This document shows, piece after piece, positions 43,544-51,115 of a stretch of DNA of 51,120 nucleotides. The position numbers and the translations under genes were made by a program. Each line of letters opens with the position of its first letter. Within the stretch, counting starts at the first letter, position 1. The notes below the pieces were generated by a model. That model saw only the letters and a program-made list of their open reading frames with translations, was not told where the DNA came from and did not search any database. Source of the DNA: Candidatus Omnitrophota bacterium (lineage in GTDB: Bacteria > Ratteibacteria > UBA8468 > MWAK01); assembly GCA_026387085.1 (NCBI GenBank), contig JAPLMK010000065.1, forward strand, positions 1 through 51,120, in the 5' to 3' direction.

Positions 43544-44713
43544 ATGAAAAAAATCAAAGTGGGTATTGTCGGGTGCGGCAAATTTGCTGAAGGTCAGCAT
43601 CTGCCTAACGTTGTAAGGTCTGATAAGGTTGAATTATGGCACGCGTCTTCCCGGAGCGAAAACGGCCGCAAGATAGCGCAGGGGTTTGGTTCCAAGAAGA
43701 TAACCGCCGATTACCAGGATGTTTTGAAAGACCCGGAAGTGGAGATGGTAATTCTCAGCGTTCCCCATGAAATGCACATGTTTTATATCCGGGAAACGCT
43801 CAAGGCAGGCAAGCACCTTTTTTGCGAAAAGCCGATGACTATGACCATGGATGAGGCCTATGAAGTCATCCGGCTGGCGCAGGAAAAAAAAGTAAAAGTA
43901 TGCGTCGATTATAACCGCCGGCGCAGCCCGGCTATGCTGGACATGAAACAGGCCTATCAGGCCCACCGGAAACAGCCCCAGGGCAAGGCGCGCGTCTACA
44001 CCCAGGAAAAAAACCGCCCTATTTTTACGGAAGACGGCATGACCAGCATTCTCATGCGGATAAATGATGAAAGCCTTACCTACGGAGGAGTGCACCTTGA
44101 TTGGAAAGACGGCGGCGGATTGATTATCGGCGAAGGTTGCCACTGGCTCGACCTTATGTGCTGGCTGATAGAGGAGCGGCCGGTCCGGATTTATGGTGTC
44201 GGAAGCACCCGTTTTAACTATATTATCAACGTTGAATTCGCCGGCGGTTCGATGGGCTGTATCTTTTTCAGCGCCTGCGGCACCTTTGAGTATCCAAAGG
44301 AACTCATCGAAATCCAGAGTCACGGCAAAATATTCCGGAGCGAATGTTTTGTCGAAAATCAGTATTTTGGCCTGGGCGAGCGCACGGTCAAGAAGTTTGC
44401 CCTGCAGTTTGATTACGAGGAGGAAATCGGCAAAGAAGGCGGCTTATCCGGTTATCTTGCCAAGATTGACGCGATGGGCAAAGAATTTGTGGAGACGGGT
44501 AAGTTCCGGTATACATTTCCGGACAAAGGACATTTCGGGTTGCTGGAGGCTTTTGCGGACGCTATCTTGAATGATACCGCTTCTCCGGTAGACGCAATCT
44601 CCGGCATGCGCGCCACATACCTTTCCTTGAGGGCGATGGATTCAATCCGTCAGGGCATTGCTTTGCCGGTTAATGTTGAAGATTGGGAAATGTATGTCCA
44701 CCAGAAATCTTAA
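43544..44713 (+). CDS. Gfo/Idh/MocA-family oxidoreductase, atypical active site (B)
   Basis: Paralogue of the 42200-43363 gene. GIVGCGKFAEG (7-17) binds the dinucleotide and CEKPMT carries Lys96. The DxGxH motif is GEGCH (196-200): the Asp is Gly and Glu is one residue later, as in the other paralogue, and ILMRINDES and YNRRRSPAML are shared. 389 residues. Divergent from that gene, with its own consensus promoter and GGAGG site. The substrate is unknown; both may act on the same sugar. Confidence 0.9.
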   Translation: MKKIKVGIVGCGKFAEGQHLPNVVRSDKVELWHASSRSENGRKIAQGFGSKKITADYQDVLKDPEVEMVILSVPHEMHMFYIRETLKAGKHLFCEKPMTMTMDEAYEVIRLAQEKKVKVCVDYNRRRSPAMLDMKQAYQAHRKQPQGKARVYTQEKNRPIFTEDGMTSILMRINDESLTYGGVHLDWKDGGGLIIGEGCHWLDLMCWLIEERPVRIYGVGSTRFNYIINVEFAGGSMGCIFFSACGTFEYPKELIEIQSHGKIFRSECFVENQYFGLGERTVKKFALQFDYEEEIGKEGGLSGYLAKIDAMGKEFVETGKFRYTFPDKGHFGLLEAFADAILNDTASPVDAISGMRATYLSLRAMDSIRQGIALPVNVEDWEMYVHQKS

Positions 44714-44729
44714 CTACGGACAGCATGCT

Positions 44730-44743
44730 TCTCTTTAAAGAGA
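44730..44743. terminator. Palindrome between convergent genes
   Basis: TCTCTTTAAAGAGA is a perfect 14-bp palindrome lying across the stop of the minus-strand oxidoreductase and 17 nt beyond the plus-strand gene's end. It may serve both convergent genes, but it lacks a proper loop and T run. Confidence 0.25.
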
Positions 44744-45799
44744 GATTTCTTTACCGGTAGCCGCTGATTTATACACCCCTTCCAACATCCGGCTGACTGC
44801 TAGAACCTGGGCCGGGGTGGTGCTGGGCGGACGGTCTTCCCGGATGCAGGAAACAAAATCTTTTATCTCCGCGTCGTAAACATTAACTACCGGCAGAGAA
44901 GCAACCATATCGGTCAGGACCCCGCCTTTTTCTCCGAAAACCGTAAGTCCGGAAGTATCCTCCCGGGCACCTGCTTTTTCGCCGAAAAGATTATAGGTCA
45001 TTACTGTTTCCGAATTGCCGGCCCATGATGCTTCCAGAACCAGGGCGGCGCCGTTCTCAAAACGGATAAAAGCGGCCGCCAAATCCTCCACTTCAAAGAC
45101 GCCGTCGTATTTGTCGCCGGGATGCCGGGTTTCCAAAGAAGGCCAACCGCCGTCAGTGGCTACTTCCTTAAACTTTTGGAAGGTGACGCCGGTAACCGAT
45201 ATCGGCTTGGGCGCGCCCATCAGCCAGTAGGTTTTGTCCAGGATGTGGACGCCGATATCAATCAAGGGACCGCCACCGGATAATTTTTTGGTAGTAAACC
45301 AGCCGCCCAGACCGGGAATGCCCCGGCGCCTCAGGCAGTTTGCCCGGGCGTAATAGACCTGACCGAATTCACCTTCGGAGATTAATTTTTTCAGAAAGAT
45401 AGAGACCGCGGAAAAGCGGTGCGGAAAAGCGACCATGAACTTCCGCCCGGTTTGGGAGACCGCCTTTAAAATTTCCCCTGTTTCCGCGCTGTTCATGGAA
45501 ACCGGTTTTTCGCAAAGGACATCCCGGCCGCTTAAAAGGGCGGCTATCGCCTGTTCTTTGTGAAAATAATTGGGCGAACAGATACTGATGACGTTAATAT
45601 CTTTTTGTTCCAACACCTTCCGGTAGTCGTCGAAGTTCTTCGGGATGCCGAACTTTTTTGCCACGGCGCCGGCCTTGGCAAAATTCGGGTCACAAATTGC
45701 TGCCACCTCTACCCCCGGTACTTTTTGAAAACCAAGAATGTGGCCTGCCTGCGCGATGCCTCCGGCGCCGATTATTCCGACTCTCAGTTTTTTTGCCAT
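44735..45799 (-). CDS. Gfo/Idh/MocA-family oxidoreductase, canonical active site
   Basis: Third member of the family here, but with a normal active site. Rossmann motif GIIGAGGIAQAG (8-19), CEKPVS with Lys98, and DIGVH (181-185) supply the Lys-Asp-His set of sugar and inositol dehydrogenases. 354 residues; AAAGGAG precedes ATG 45799. It forms a minus-strand pair with the isomerase gene (23-nt gap). The order oxidoreductase-epimerase/isomerase is typical of inositol- or sugar-acid pathways. Confidence 0.92.
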   Translation of the reverse strand: MAKKLRVGIIGAGGIAQAGHILGFQKVPGVEVAAICDPNFAKAGAVAKKFGIPKNFDDYRKVLEQKDINVISICSPNYFHKEQAIAALLSGRDVLCEKPVSMNSAETGEILKAVSQTGRKFMVAFPHRFSAVSIFLKKLISEGEFGQVYYARANCLRRRGIPGLGGWFTTKKLSGGGPLIDIGVHILDKTYWLMGAPKPISVTGVTFQKFKEVATDGGWPSLETRHPGDKYDGVFEVEDLAAAFIRFENGAALVLEASWAGNSETVMTYNLFGEKAGAREDTSGLTVFGEKGGVLTDMVASLPVVNVYDAEIKDFVSCIREDRPPSTTPAQVLAVSRMLEGVYKSAATGKEISL

Positions 45800-45822
45800 G
45801 CCCTTCTCTCCTTTGGTAAAAG

Positions 45823-46590
45823 TTAAGCGTTAAGACGTTTCAGGAGCACGATAGATTTAGGTATCATTAATTCTTCTTCTGCGGTACCTTCATACTCAAG
45901 CGAAAGGAAACCCTGGTATGAAACTTCACGGAAAATTCGGAATATCCGGTCATAATCCAGTTGTTTCTCGTTACCACGCTCATCAATATCATAGGTTTTG
46001 GCGTGGACAAAAACCGCCAGGGGGGCGGTTTTCCGGATGGAACCGTAAGGGTCTTCTGAAAAGTTACCGGTATCCAGAGTTAAACGGAACCATTCGCTGT
46101 CTACTGTTTTGACTAACCCCAGAATTTGTTCCGCCGAAGTCCCGCCGTGATTCTCCATTGCCAGAACGATGCCGTGGTTATCCCGGCAGTAATCCGCGCA
46201 CTCTTTTAAAGCAGCCGCGGTCTGTTTGAAGATAGCCGGGTCAGCTAATTCCTGGCCGCTTCCGGCAAAACAGCGCAGAACCGGCGCGCCCAGGTAGGCG
46301 GAGACGTCCGCCCACTTTTTTACCTTTGCCACTTCCTGCCGGAGCTTGGCATCATCCGGAGTGGTGAAGTGGTTGCTGGCGCTGACGGCCGCTATTGTAA
46401 GCCCTAAATCAATAATTTTTTTCTTCAACTTCCGAAGATATTCTTTCTCTACACTCGGGAAATGAATATCCAGCAGTTCCACTCCGTCCAGTTCCAATTC
46501 CCGGGCGCACTTTTCAATCCAGGATAACTGGTCCAACTTCCCGGCGGCAATCGTGCGGTGAAAAGAGTAAGAGCTACACGATATTTTCAT
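45823..46590 (-). CDS. Sugar phosphate isomerase/epimerase (xylose isomerase-like TIM barrel)
   Basis: AP endonuclease 2 / IolE-IolI type TIM barrel that isomerises or dehydrates keto-inositols or ketoses with a divalent metal. The segments LDGVELLDIHFPS, AVSASNHFTTPDD, RCFAGSGQELADP, LAMENHGGTS (metal Glu), LTLDTGNFSED (metal Asp), VHAKTYD and FLSLEYEG (last Glu) follow the family order. 255 residues, GGAGGA before the ATG. Co-transcribed with the canonical Gfo/Idh/MocA gene. Confidence 0.92.
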   Translation of the reverse strand: MKISCSSYSFHRTIAAGKLDQLSWIEKCARELELDGVELLDIHFPSVEKEYLRKLKKKIIDLGLTIAAVSASNHFTTPDDAKLRQEVAKVKKWADVSAYLGAPVLRCFAGSGQELADPAIFKQTAAALKECADYCRDNHGIVLAMENHGGTSAEQILGLVKTVDSEWFRLTLDTGNFSEDPYGSIRKTAPLAVFVHAKTYDIDERGNEKQLDYDRIFRIFREVSYQGFLSLEYEGTAEEELMIPKSIVLLKRLNA

Positions 46591-46693
46591 TCTTCCTCCA
46601 AAGAGAAAAAATTAAGCAGTAACAAATTAAAGAAAGCAAAGTTCTTTTGCGCAGGTTTTTGGCGTAGGCGGAAGCTCGCTTTCTGAGCGTAGG

Positions 46694-46780
46694 CGGAGAG
46701 GGTGAGATTCGAACTCACGAGGCGATAAATCGCCTACCGGTTTTCGAGACCGGCCCCTTCAACCGCTCAGGCACCTCTCC
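46694..46780 (-). tRNA. tRNA-Ser (anticodon CGA)
   Basis: Minus strand: acceptor GGAGAGG with CCTCTCC, anticodon stem CCGGT/ACCGG with loop CTCGAAA, a long variable arm (TAGGCGA..TCGCCT) and T arm GTGAGTTCGAATCTCAC. 87 nt, discriminator G, CCA not encoded. The long variable arm fixes it as Ser. Confidence 0.95.
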
Positions 46781-46792
46781 GTAATAGCTGTC

Positions 46793-46817
46793 ATTCCCGC
46801 AGGTATTAAGCGGGAAT
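46793..46817. repeat. Palindrome after the LolA-like gene
   Basis: ATTCCCGC-AGGTATTAA-GCGGGAAT, a perfect 8-bp stem with 9-nt loop just after the stop of the LolA-like gene, of the widespread CATTCCCGC intergenic type. No T run, so a weak terminator at best. Confidence 0.55.
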
Positions 46818-46821
46818 CCAA

Positions 46822-47715
46822 TCATTTCAGTTTCGAACCGGTATCCGACACGGTCGTCGCCTGGAGTGTATCCGTAACGGTCGTCGCTTGAATCGTGTCA
46901 GTTGCGGTTGATTGCTTCTCTTTCTTTCCGGCCGCCGCTTTTACCGATGCGGTTACGTCCATTACCTGCGCACCTTCAGGTACCCGGAAAACAAACAGGG
47001 CTGAAGCAAGGCCTTGGTCGACCTTGATGTTCTTAAATTCCAAAGACATTCCCGGCACATTTTTCTGGGAGTAGAATTCAACCAGGTCCGGGAATAAAGT
47101 GTTTTTGTTAACCCAGACACCGATACTTTGAAAAGACATGTTTATCGGCAGGCTTACCCCCAAGCCGGCTACCGGACTATTTTGAATAAATTTTTTGCTG
47201 TCTTTAGTTTCCAGAAAATAGTAATCGTTTCCATTCCGCTTTTTTTCGCTCAGTTGGTAAGAGACTGCCGGAAGCGAGTAAAGAGGTTTTGAAAACGGCG
47301 CATTATTTGTCGTTCCCTCCAGGGCGGAGATGTCAATTTTGGTCACCATATTCATCATCGGCAGCATCTGCCACATGGTCTTGCCATCAAAGACAATCAG
47401 CACCTTGAGCGGTTCGTCCGGCGTGTCTGTCGGGGGCATCAGCTCCGGCGGCAACGCCATCTCTGCCCGGAAAAATTTACTCTTTTGCCAGATGGTGCCT
47501 TTTATCCGCATCATCTTGCCGAAAATTTGCATGCCAACAATCATGTCGCTCTGCAAGTCCTGAATATTGTTCCACTTCTGACCTATGTCGGTTGCCAGTT
47601 GTTCTGCGGTCATTGTCGGGTTGACGACGGCTTCCTGGCTGAAAGCCGGCTGGAAAAGCGCCAGGCAGAATAAACCCGTTAAAAATAATACTTTAATTTT
47701 CCATCGTTTAATCAT
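46822..47715 (-). CDS. LolA-like outer-membrane lipoprotein carrier / periplasmic protein
   Basis: Predicted periplasmic protein with the LolA/LolB half-barrel fold. Signal peptide 1-26 (VLFLTGLFCLALFQPAFSQ). The mature part begins TAEQLATDIGQKWNNIQDLQSDM, typical of LolA-type openings, followed by alternating strands (MRIKGTIWQKSKFFRAEM, VLIVFDGKTMWQMLPM). The last 40 residues are a low-complexity tail with a short tandem repeat (DTIQATTV, DTLQATTV) encoded by an imperfect 24-nt DNA repeat. 297 residues; GAGG-type site upstream. It may carry lipoproteins or act as a periplasmic lipid-binding protein; substrate not shown. Confidence 0.75.
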   Translation of the reverse strand: MIKRWKIKVLFLTGLFCLALFQPAFSQEAVVNPTMTAEQLATDIGQKWNNIQDLQSDMIVGMQIFGKMMRIKGTIWQKSKFFRAEMALPPELMPPTDTPDEPLKVLIVFDGKTMWQMLPMMNMVTKIDISALEGTTNNAPFSKPLYSLPAVSYQLSEKKRNGNDYYFLETKDSKKFIQNSPVAGLGVSLPINMSFQSIGVWVNKNTLFPDLVEFYSQKNVPGMSLEFKNIKVDQGLASALFVFRVPEGAQVMDVTASVKAAAGKKEKQSTATDTIQATTVTDTLQATTVSDTGSKLK

Positions 47716-47759
47716 TGATAAGCCTCCCCTCGATTCCTCTTTAGTTTCCTGTTTCGCAG

Positions 47760-47833
47760 TGCGCCCAAGAGGAATCGAACCTCCAGCCTTCAGGTCCGCA
47801 ACCTGACGCTCTATCCTATTGAGCTATGGGCGC
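47760..47833 (-). tRNA. tRNA-Arg (anticodon GCG)
   Basis: Minus strand: acceptor GCGCCCA with TGGGCGC, D arm GCTC/GAGC, anticodon stem TCAGG/CCTGA with loop TTGCGGA (anticodon GCG), T arm with TTCGATT. 74 nt, discriminator A, no CCA. Most bacteria read CGC and CGU with an ACG anticodon edited to inosine; GCG is unusual. A TATAAT box (plus 47857-47862 as ATTATA) is about 24 nt upstream. Confidence 0.93.
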
Positions 47834-47967
47834 AAAAACGCGGTAATTGAACCTTCATTATAGCACAAAATTGATACCTTTAGAATTCCCCGCCTAAAAA
47901 ACCAGAGAGTAACGGGTATTGCTAAAAATAAAATGAAACGCTACAACACCAAAGAAATACGGAATAA

Positions 47968-47976
47968 TGATATAAT
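47968..47976 (+). promoter_or_regulatory. Extended -10 promoter of the CBM9-like gene
   Basis: TGATATAAT is an extended -10 element with a perfect TATAAT (47971-47976); no good -35 is seen. The leader would be about 140 nt and contains an inverted repeat GAGATTA..TAATCTC (48087-48109) directly before the Shine-Dalgarno. The rest of this 289-nt spacer holds no gene. Confidence 0.5.
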
Positions 47977-48086
47977 AATGTTTTATAGGGAATGATTAGT
48001 AGATGTGTTGTCATAAGTTACGAGCGAGCGGGCAGAAATATTTATTAATTAAATTTTCGCGATTCCGTATTTTTGTAGGTAAGGGC

Positions 48087-48116
48087 GAGATTATTTTTTA
48101 AGTAATCTCAAAGGAG
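48087..48116 (+). promoter_or_regulatory. Hairpin adjacent to the Shine-Dalgarno in the CBM9-like gene leader
   Basis: GAGATTA (48087-48093) pairs with TAATCTC (48103-48109), one nucleotide before AAGGAG (48111-48116), which is 6 nt from ATG 48123. Could be an operator or an RNA hairpin near the ribosome site; function not shown. Confidence 0.35.
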
Positions 48117-48122
48117 CGCAAA

Positions 48123-48428
48123 ATGAAAAAAGGTCTATTTTTTGGAAGTTTGCTTTGCGCCGTAATGTTTCTCTTTTCCAATAGTTTGCGGGCGGAAAGT
48201 TTTACGCCCTCGCCCCTGTCCGGCGAAATAAAGATTGACGGCAAATTGGATGAGGCCTCCTGGAAAACAGCCCGGCCCAGCTCCCCGTTTATCTGGTTGC
48301 CCAGCGCGAACGAAACCAAAGCGCCGGCCAAGACCGAATTCCGCATGCTGGTCAGCCCGGATGCCATCTACCTTGGTATCTCCTGCGCTGAAAGAGAGAT
48401 GGGTAAACTCCTGGCTATAACCAAGTAA
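48123..48428 (+). CDS. N-terminal fragment: signal peptide plus start of a CBM9-like domain
   Basis: 101 residues: a signal peptide (FFGSLLCAVMFLFSNSLRA) and the first half of a carbohydrate-binding module 9-like/DOMON domain (GEIKIDGKLDEASWKTA, TEFRMLVSPDAIYLGISC). It ends at an in-frame TAA (48426-48428). The same frame continues after the stop with the rest of the domain (DLFADDCIEIFLDP), so this is the start of one broken gene of about 948 codons. AAGGAG precedes ATG 48123. Confidence 0.8.
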   Translation: MKKGLFFGSLLCAVMFLFSNSLRAESFTPSPLSGEIKIDGKLDEASWKTARPSSPFIWLPSANETKAPAKTEFRMLVSPDAIYLGISCAEREMGKLLAITK

Positions 48429-48434
48429 CGCGAT

Positions 48435-50969
48435 ATGACAGATCTCTTTGCCGACGACTGCATCGAAATTTTCCTGGACCCGTCCGGGAAAGGGGTTACC
48501 TATTATCAGTTTGCGTTAAGCGCTACCAATGCCCAGTGGGATATGCGCTTTATTGAAAGCGGCAATACCGCCACAGCCAGTTACAGCGCCTTGTGGGATT
48601 CGGCCATTTACAAGGGCGTGGACTTCTGGACGGCCGAGGTCAGGATTCCCCTTTCCGTATTTTACTACACCGATTCCAAAGCATTTTCTGATACGTGGCT
48701 GGTGAACGTTGCCCGGGAAAGGAAGCCGGAATATGAGTTGACAACCTGGTCTCCCCTGCGGGGCGGGTTCCACGAACCGGACAAGTTTACCAAAGTAGCC
48801 GGCATGCCCCGGAAGGACCCGCGCTTTGACCTAAGGATTACCAACCTGCAGGTCTACATCACCAGCGCCGAAAAGAACTTCACCGGGAGTATGGAGGTTA
48901 ATACCTCATCCACCAAGTTAACTGCCGGGGAATACCTCTTTTCGCTGTACGACGCAGCCGGAACAGCCCTTGTCCCGAACCAGAAGGTAAAGGTTGCGGA
49001 AGGCGAAGGGACATTTACCATCGATAACCTTTCTTTTGTTGACACCGGCAAGCGGACAATCAAGGCAACCCTCGCTTCGGAAAAAGGCGAACTGATAAAC
49101 GGCATCTACTTCCCCTTAACCGTTAATTACAACCCGCTGGTAATCGATATCACCGAGCCCTTCTACGCCAACTGCATCTTCCCGGGACAGGAAGTAAAGA
49201 AGATTACCGGCTCCCTCACCCTTAACCTGCCGCTGGAGAAACTGCGGGGCGCGGACTTGACCATCTCCCTGGGCAACCAACCACCGGTTAAGAAGAAGGT
49301 GGCGGACCACGTTGTAAACTTCACCTTTGACGCGGCGTCCTTAGCTGACGGCGAATACCCCCTTACCTGCCAGATAACAACTGGCGGCAAGATGGTCGCC
49401 GAGCATACGGTCCTTATCCGGAAACTGGCCCCGGCACCGGGCAGCTGCGTCTATATCGATCAGAACTTACGCCTGATTGTTAACAGTAAGCCCATCTTTG
49501 CCCGGGGATGGTGCGGAGACGAGACCTGGATGGTCAGCGAAGAACTCCTGAAGACAACTCCTCACCCTGACAGCAAGTTTGTCAATGTCTGGTTTCGCCA
49601 GGTTAGCATGGAAGCCGAACGGATCGATACTTCCGAACAAGCAACCGGCCGGGTGACAAAAGATGTCGAGCCATCCGCCCTGGTTTTCAGCGAGATGCAA
49701 AAAAATATCGAAGCAAACAGAAACAACTCCAAGTTCCTGTGGTATTACTTGGCCGATGAGCCGGAATGCCGCGGGCTCTCCCCGGTCTACCTTAAATACC
49801 AGTATGATTTTATCAAAAAACTGGACCCGTACCATCCGGTGCTGATAATTTCGCGGTCCCCGGAACTCTATACCGGCTGCGCTGATATCTTAAGCCCGCA
49901 TCCATACCTCGACCCAATTGTAGATTCCTCCGGAAAAAGAAGCATGCGCAGCCCTAAAGAGGTCCGGAACCAGATGCGCATGGTCCTCTCTGCCGGGAAG
50001 GGCCGGATTCCGGCCTGGCATACCCCGCAGGCATTCAGTTACGGTTTTATAGATAAATACGCCGACTACCCCACTTTTGACGAATACAGTTGCATGGTTT
50101 ATACCGGCATCGTAAACGGGTGCACCGGCATAGTTACCTATTGCTATAATGACCATTTTGATTCAATCGACCTGCGGCTGGGATGTGATTTTGTTTACGA
50201 AACATTGGCCGGCATGGACGAGTTCCTCCTGAGTCCGGAAAAATCCCTGCTCTTAAAGGTAACTACGGTTGAGGATGGGGTGGATGTGATGATTAAGAAG
50301 GTTAACGGCAAGGTCCTGGTCATCGCGGTCAACCTGCTGGATAAGAAGACCACCGCCACGATTGAATGCGACGGCCTGAAAGGAATTGAAAAACTGTACG
50401 GCTACCGCGACAAAACCACCGCCGACATCCAGAACGGAAAGATAACGCTCAGTTTCAATCCTTACGAAACCCGGATTCTCTCCAACCCACTAATGGGCGC
50501 CGACCTCAAGACCGCCGAAAACCTGCGGAAAGAGATAGCCGTAGGCAAGGCCGCGCTCAAGAAACCGGGCAATATCCTTTACGGACGGGGCAAAGAAATT
50601 ATCTGGGACGCCTCCGACACCTACATCCCCAGCAAATCGCTCCACTCGCTTACCAACGGAATGTGTGATACCCTTGGTTGGCGGAACCACATGGCTCGGG
50701 TAACCCCGGTTCGGCTGGAAGCCGCCTTCCCCGCCTTCATCCCGAAGTTCAAGAAGATTAATATCTACACCGGCAATGTGGAGGAGTTGGAGTTCTACAT
50801 CTGGAAGTACGGCGAATGGCAGAAGAAGGGGGAGATTAAAGATAACCACGCTTCACTGGTTACGTTTACTTTTCCGGAGCAACTATCCACGGTGAAGATA
50901 AAGATACTGATGCCCAAATCACCGCCGGATAAGCGGGCGGAGATTTACGAAATTGAGATGTACGAATAA
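48435..50969 (+). CDS. C-terminal part of a CBM9-like / glycosidase-like secreted protein
   Basis: 844 residues in the same frame as the 48123 gene, starting at an ATG 6 nt after its TAA and without a Shine-Dalgarno. Order: second half of the CBM9-like domain (DDCIEIFLDPSG, WTAEVRIPLSVFYY), two or three beta-sandwich domains (about 130-335), a GH2-like TIM barrel (about 335-620) with KFLWYYLADEPE as the likely acid/base motif, a beta domain, and a C-terminal discoidin-like region (about 710-844). Read from here the product has no signal peptide and would stay in the cytoplasm, so either translation passes the stop or the gene is inactive. Confidence 0.75.
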   Translation: MTDLFADDCIEIFLDPSGKGVTYYQFALSATNAQWDMRFIESGNTATASYSALWDSAIYKGVDFWTAEVRIPLSVFYYTDSKAFSDTWLVNVARERKPEYELTTWSPLRGGFHEPDKFTKVAGMPRKDPRFDLRITNLQVYITSAEKNFTGSMEVNTSSTKLTAGEYLFSLYDAAGTALVPNQKVKVAEGEGTFTIDNLSFVDTGKRTIKATLASEKGELINGIYFPLTVNYNPLVIDITEPFYANCIFPGQEVKKITGSLTLNLPLEKLRGADLTISLGNQPPVKKKVADHVVNFTFDAASLADGEYPLTCQITTGGKMVAEHTVLIRKLAPAPGSCVYIDQNLRLIVNSKPIFARGWCGDETWMVSEELLKTTPHPDSKFVNVWFRQVSMEAERIDTSEQATGRVTKDVEPSALVFSEMQKNIEANRNNSKFLWYYLADEPECRGLSPVYLKYQYDFIKKLDPYHPVLIISRSPELYTGCADILSPHPYLDPIVDSSGKRSMRSPKEVRNQMRMVLSAGKGRIPAWHTPQAFSYGFIDKYADYPTFDEYSCMVYTGIVNGCTGIVTYCYNDHFDSIDLRLGCDFVYETLAGMDEFLLSPEKSLLLKVTTVEDGVDVMIKKVNGKVLVIAVNLLDKKTTATIECDGLKGIEKLYGYRDKTTADIQNGKITLSFNPYETRILSNPLMGADLKTAENLRKEIAVGKAALKKPGNILYGRGKEIIWDASDTYIPSKSLHSLTNGMCDTLGWRNHMARVTPVRLEAAFPAFIPKFKKINIYTGNVEELEFYIWKYGEWQKKGEIKDNHASLVTFTFPEQLSTVKIKILMPKSPPDKRAEIYEIEMYE

Positions 50970-51000
50970 GTTCTGTTAGGTACTGTCAAAACAAAAGTAT

Positions 51001-51115
51001 TTTGTCATCCTGAGCCGTAATAGCGAAGGATCTTGTAATTAGTGGTGTGAGATCCTTCGGTTCCCTCAGAATGACAAAGTGCGTCAGATTCTTCGCTATC
51101 GCTCAGAATGACAGA
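51001..51115. repeat. Palindromic intergenic repeat at the right edge
   Basis: TTTGTCATCCTGAG (51001-51014) and CTCAGAATGACAAA (51065-51078) are an imperfect inverted pair, enclosing CGAAGGATCT (51024-51033) and AGATCCTTCG (51050-51059), a perfect pair. A further half unit, CTCAGAATGACAGA, follows at 51102-51115. The GTCATCCTGAGC..GCTCAGAATGAC design is a dispersed intergenic repeat common in many bacterial genomes. No transposase is present, so it is probably a non-autonomous element, cut off by the window edge. Confidence 0.7.

Noticed and set aside
48426..48428. Selenocysteine or pyrrolysine recoding at the in-frame stop
   Set aside because: The codon is TAA, which is used for neither, and no SECIS-like or PYLIS-like element is evident.
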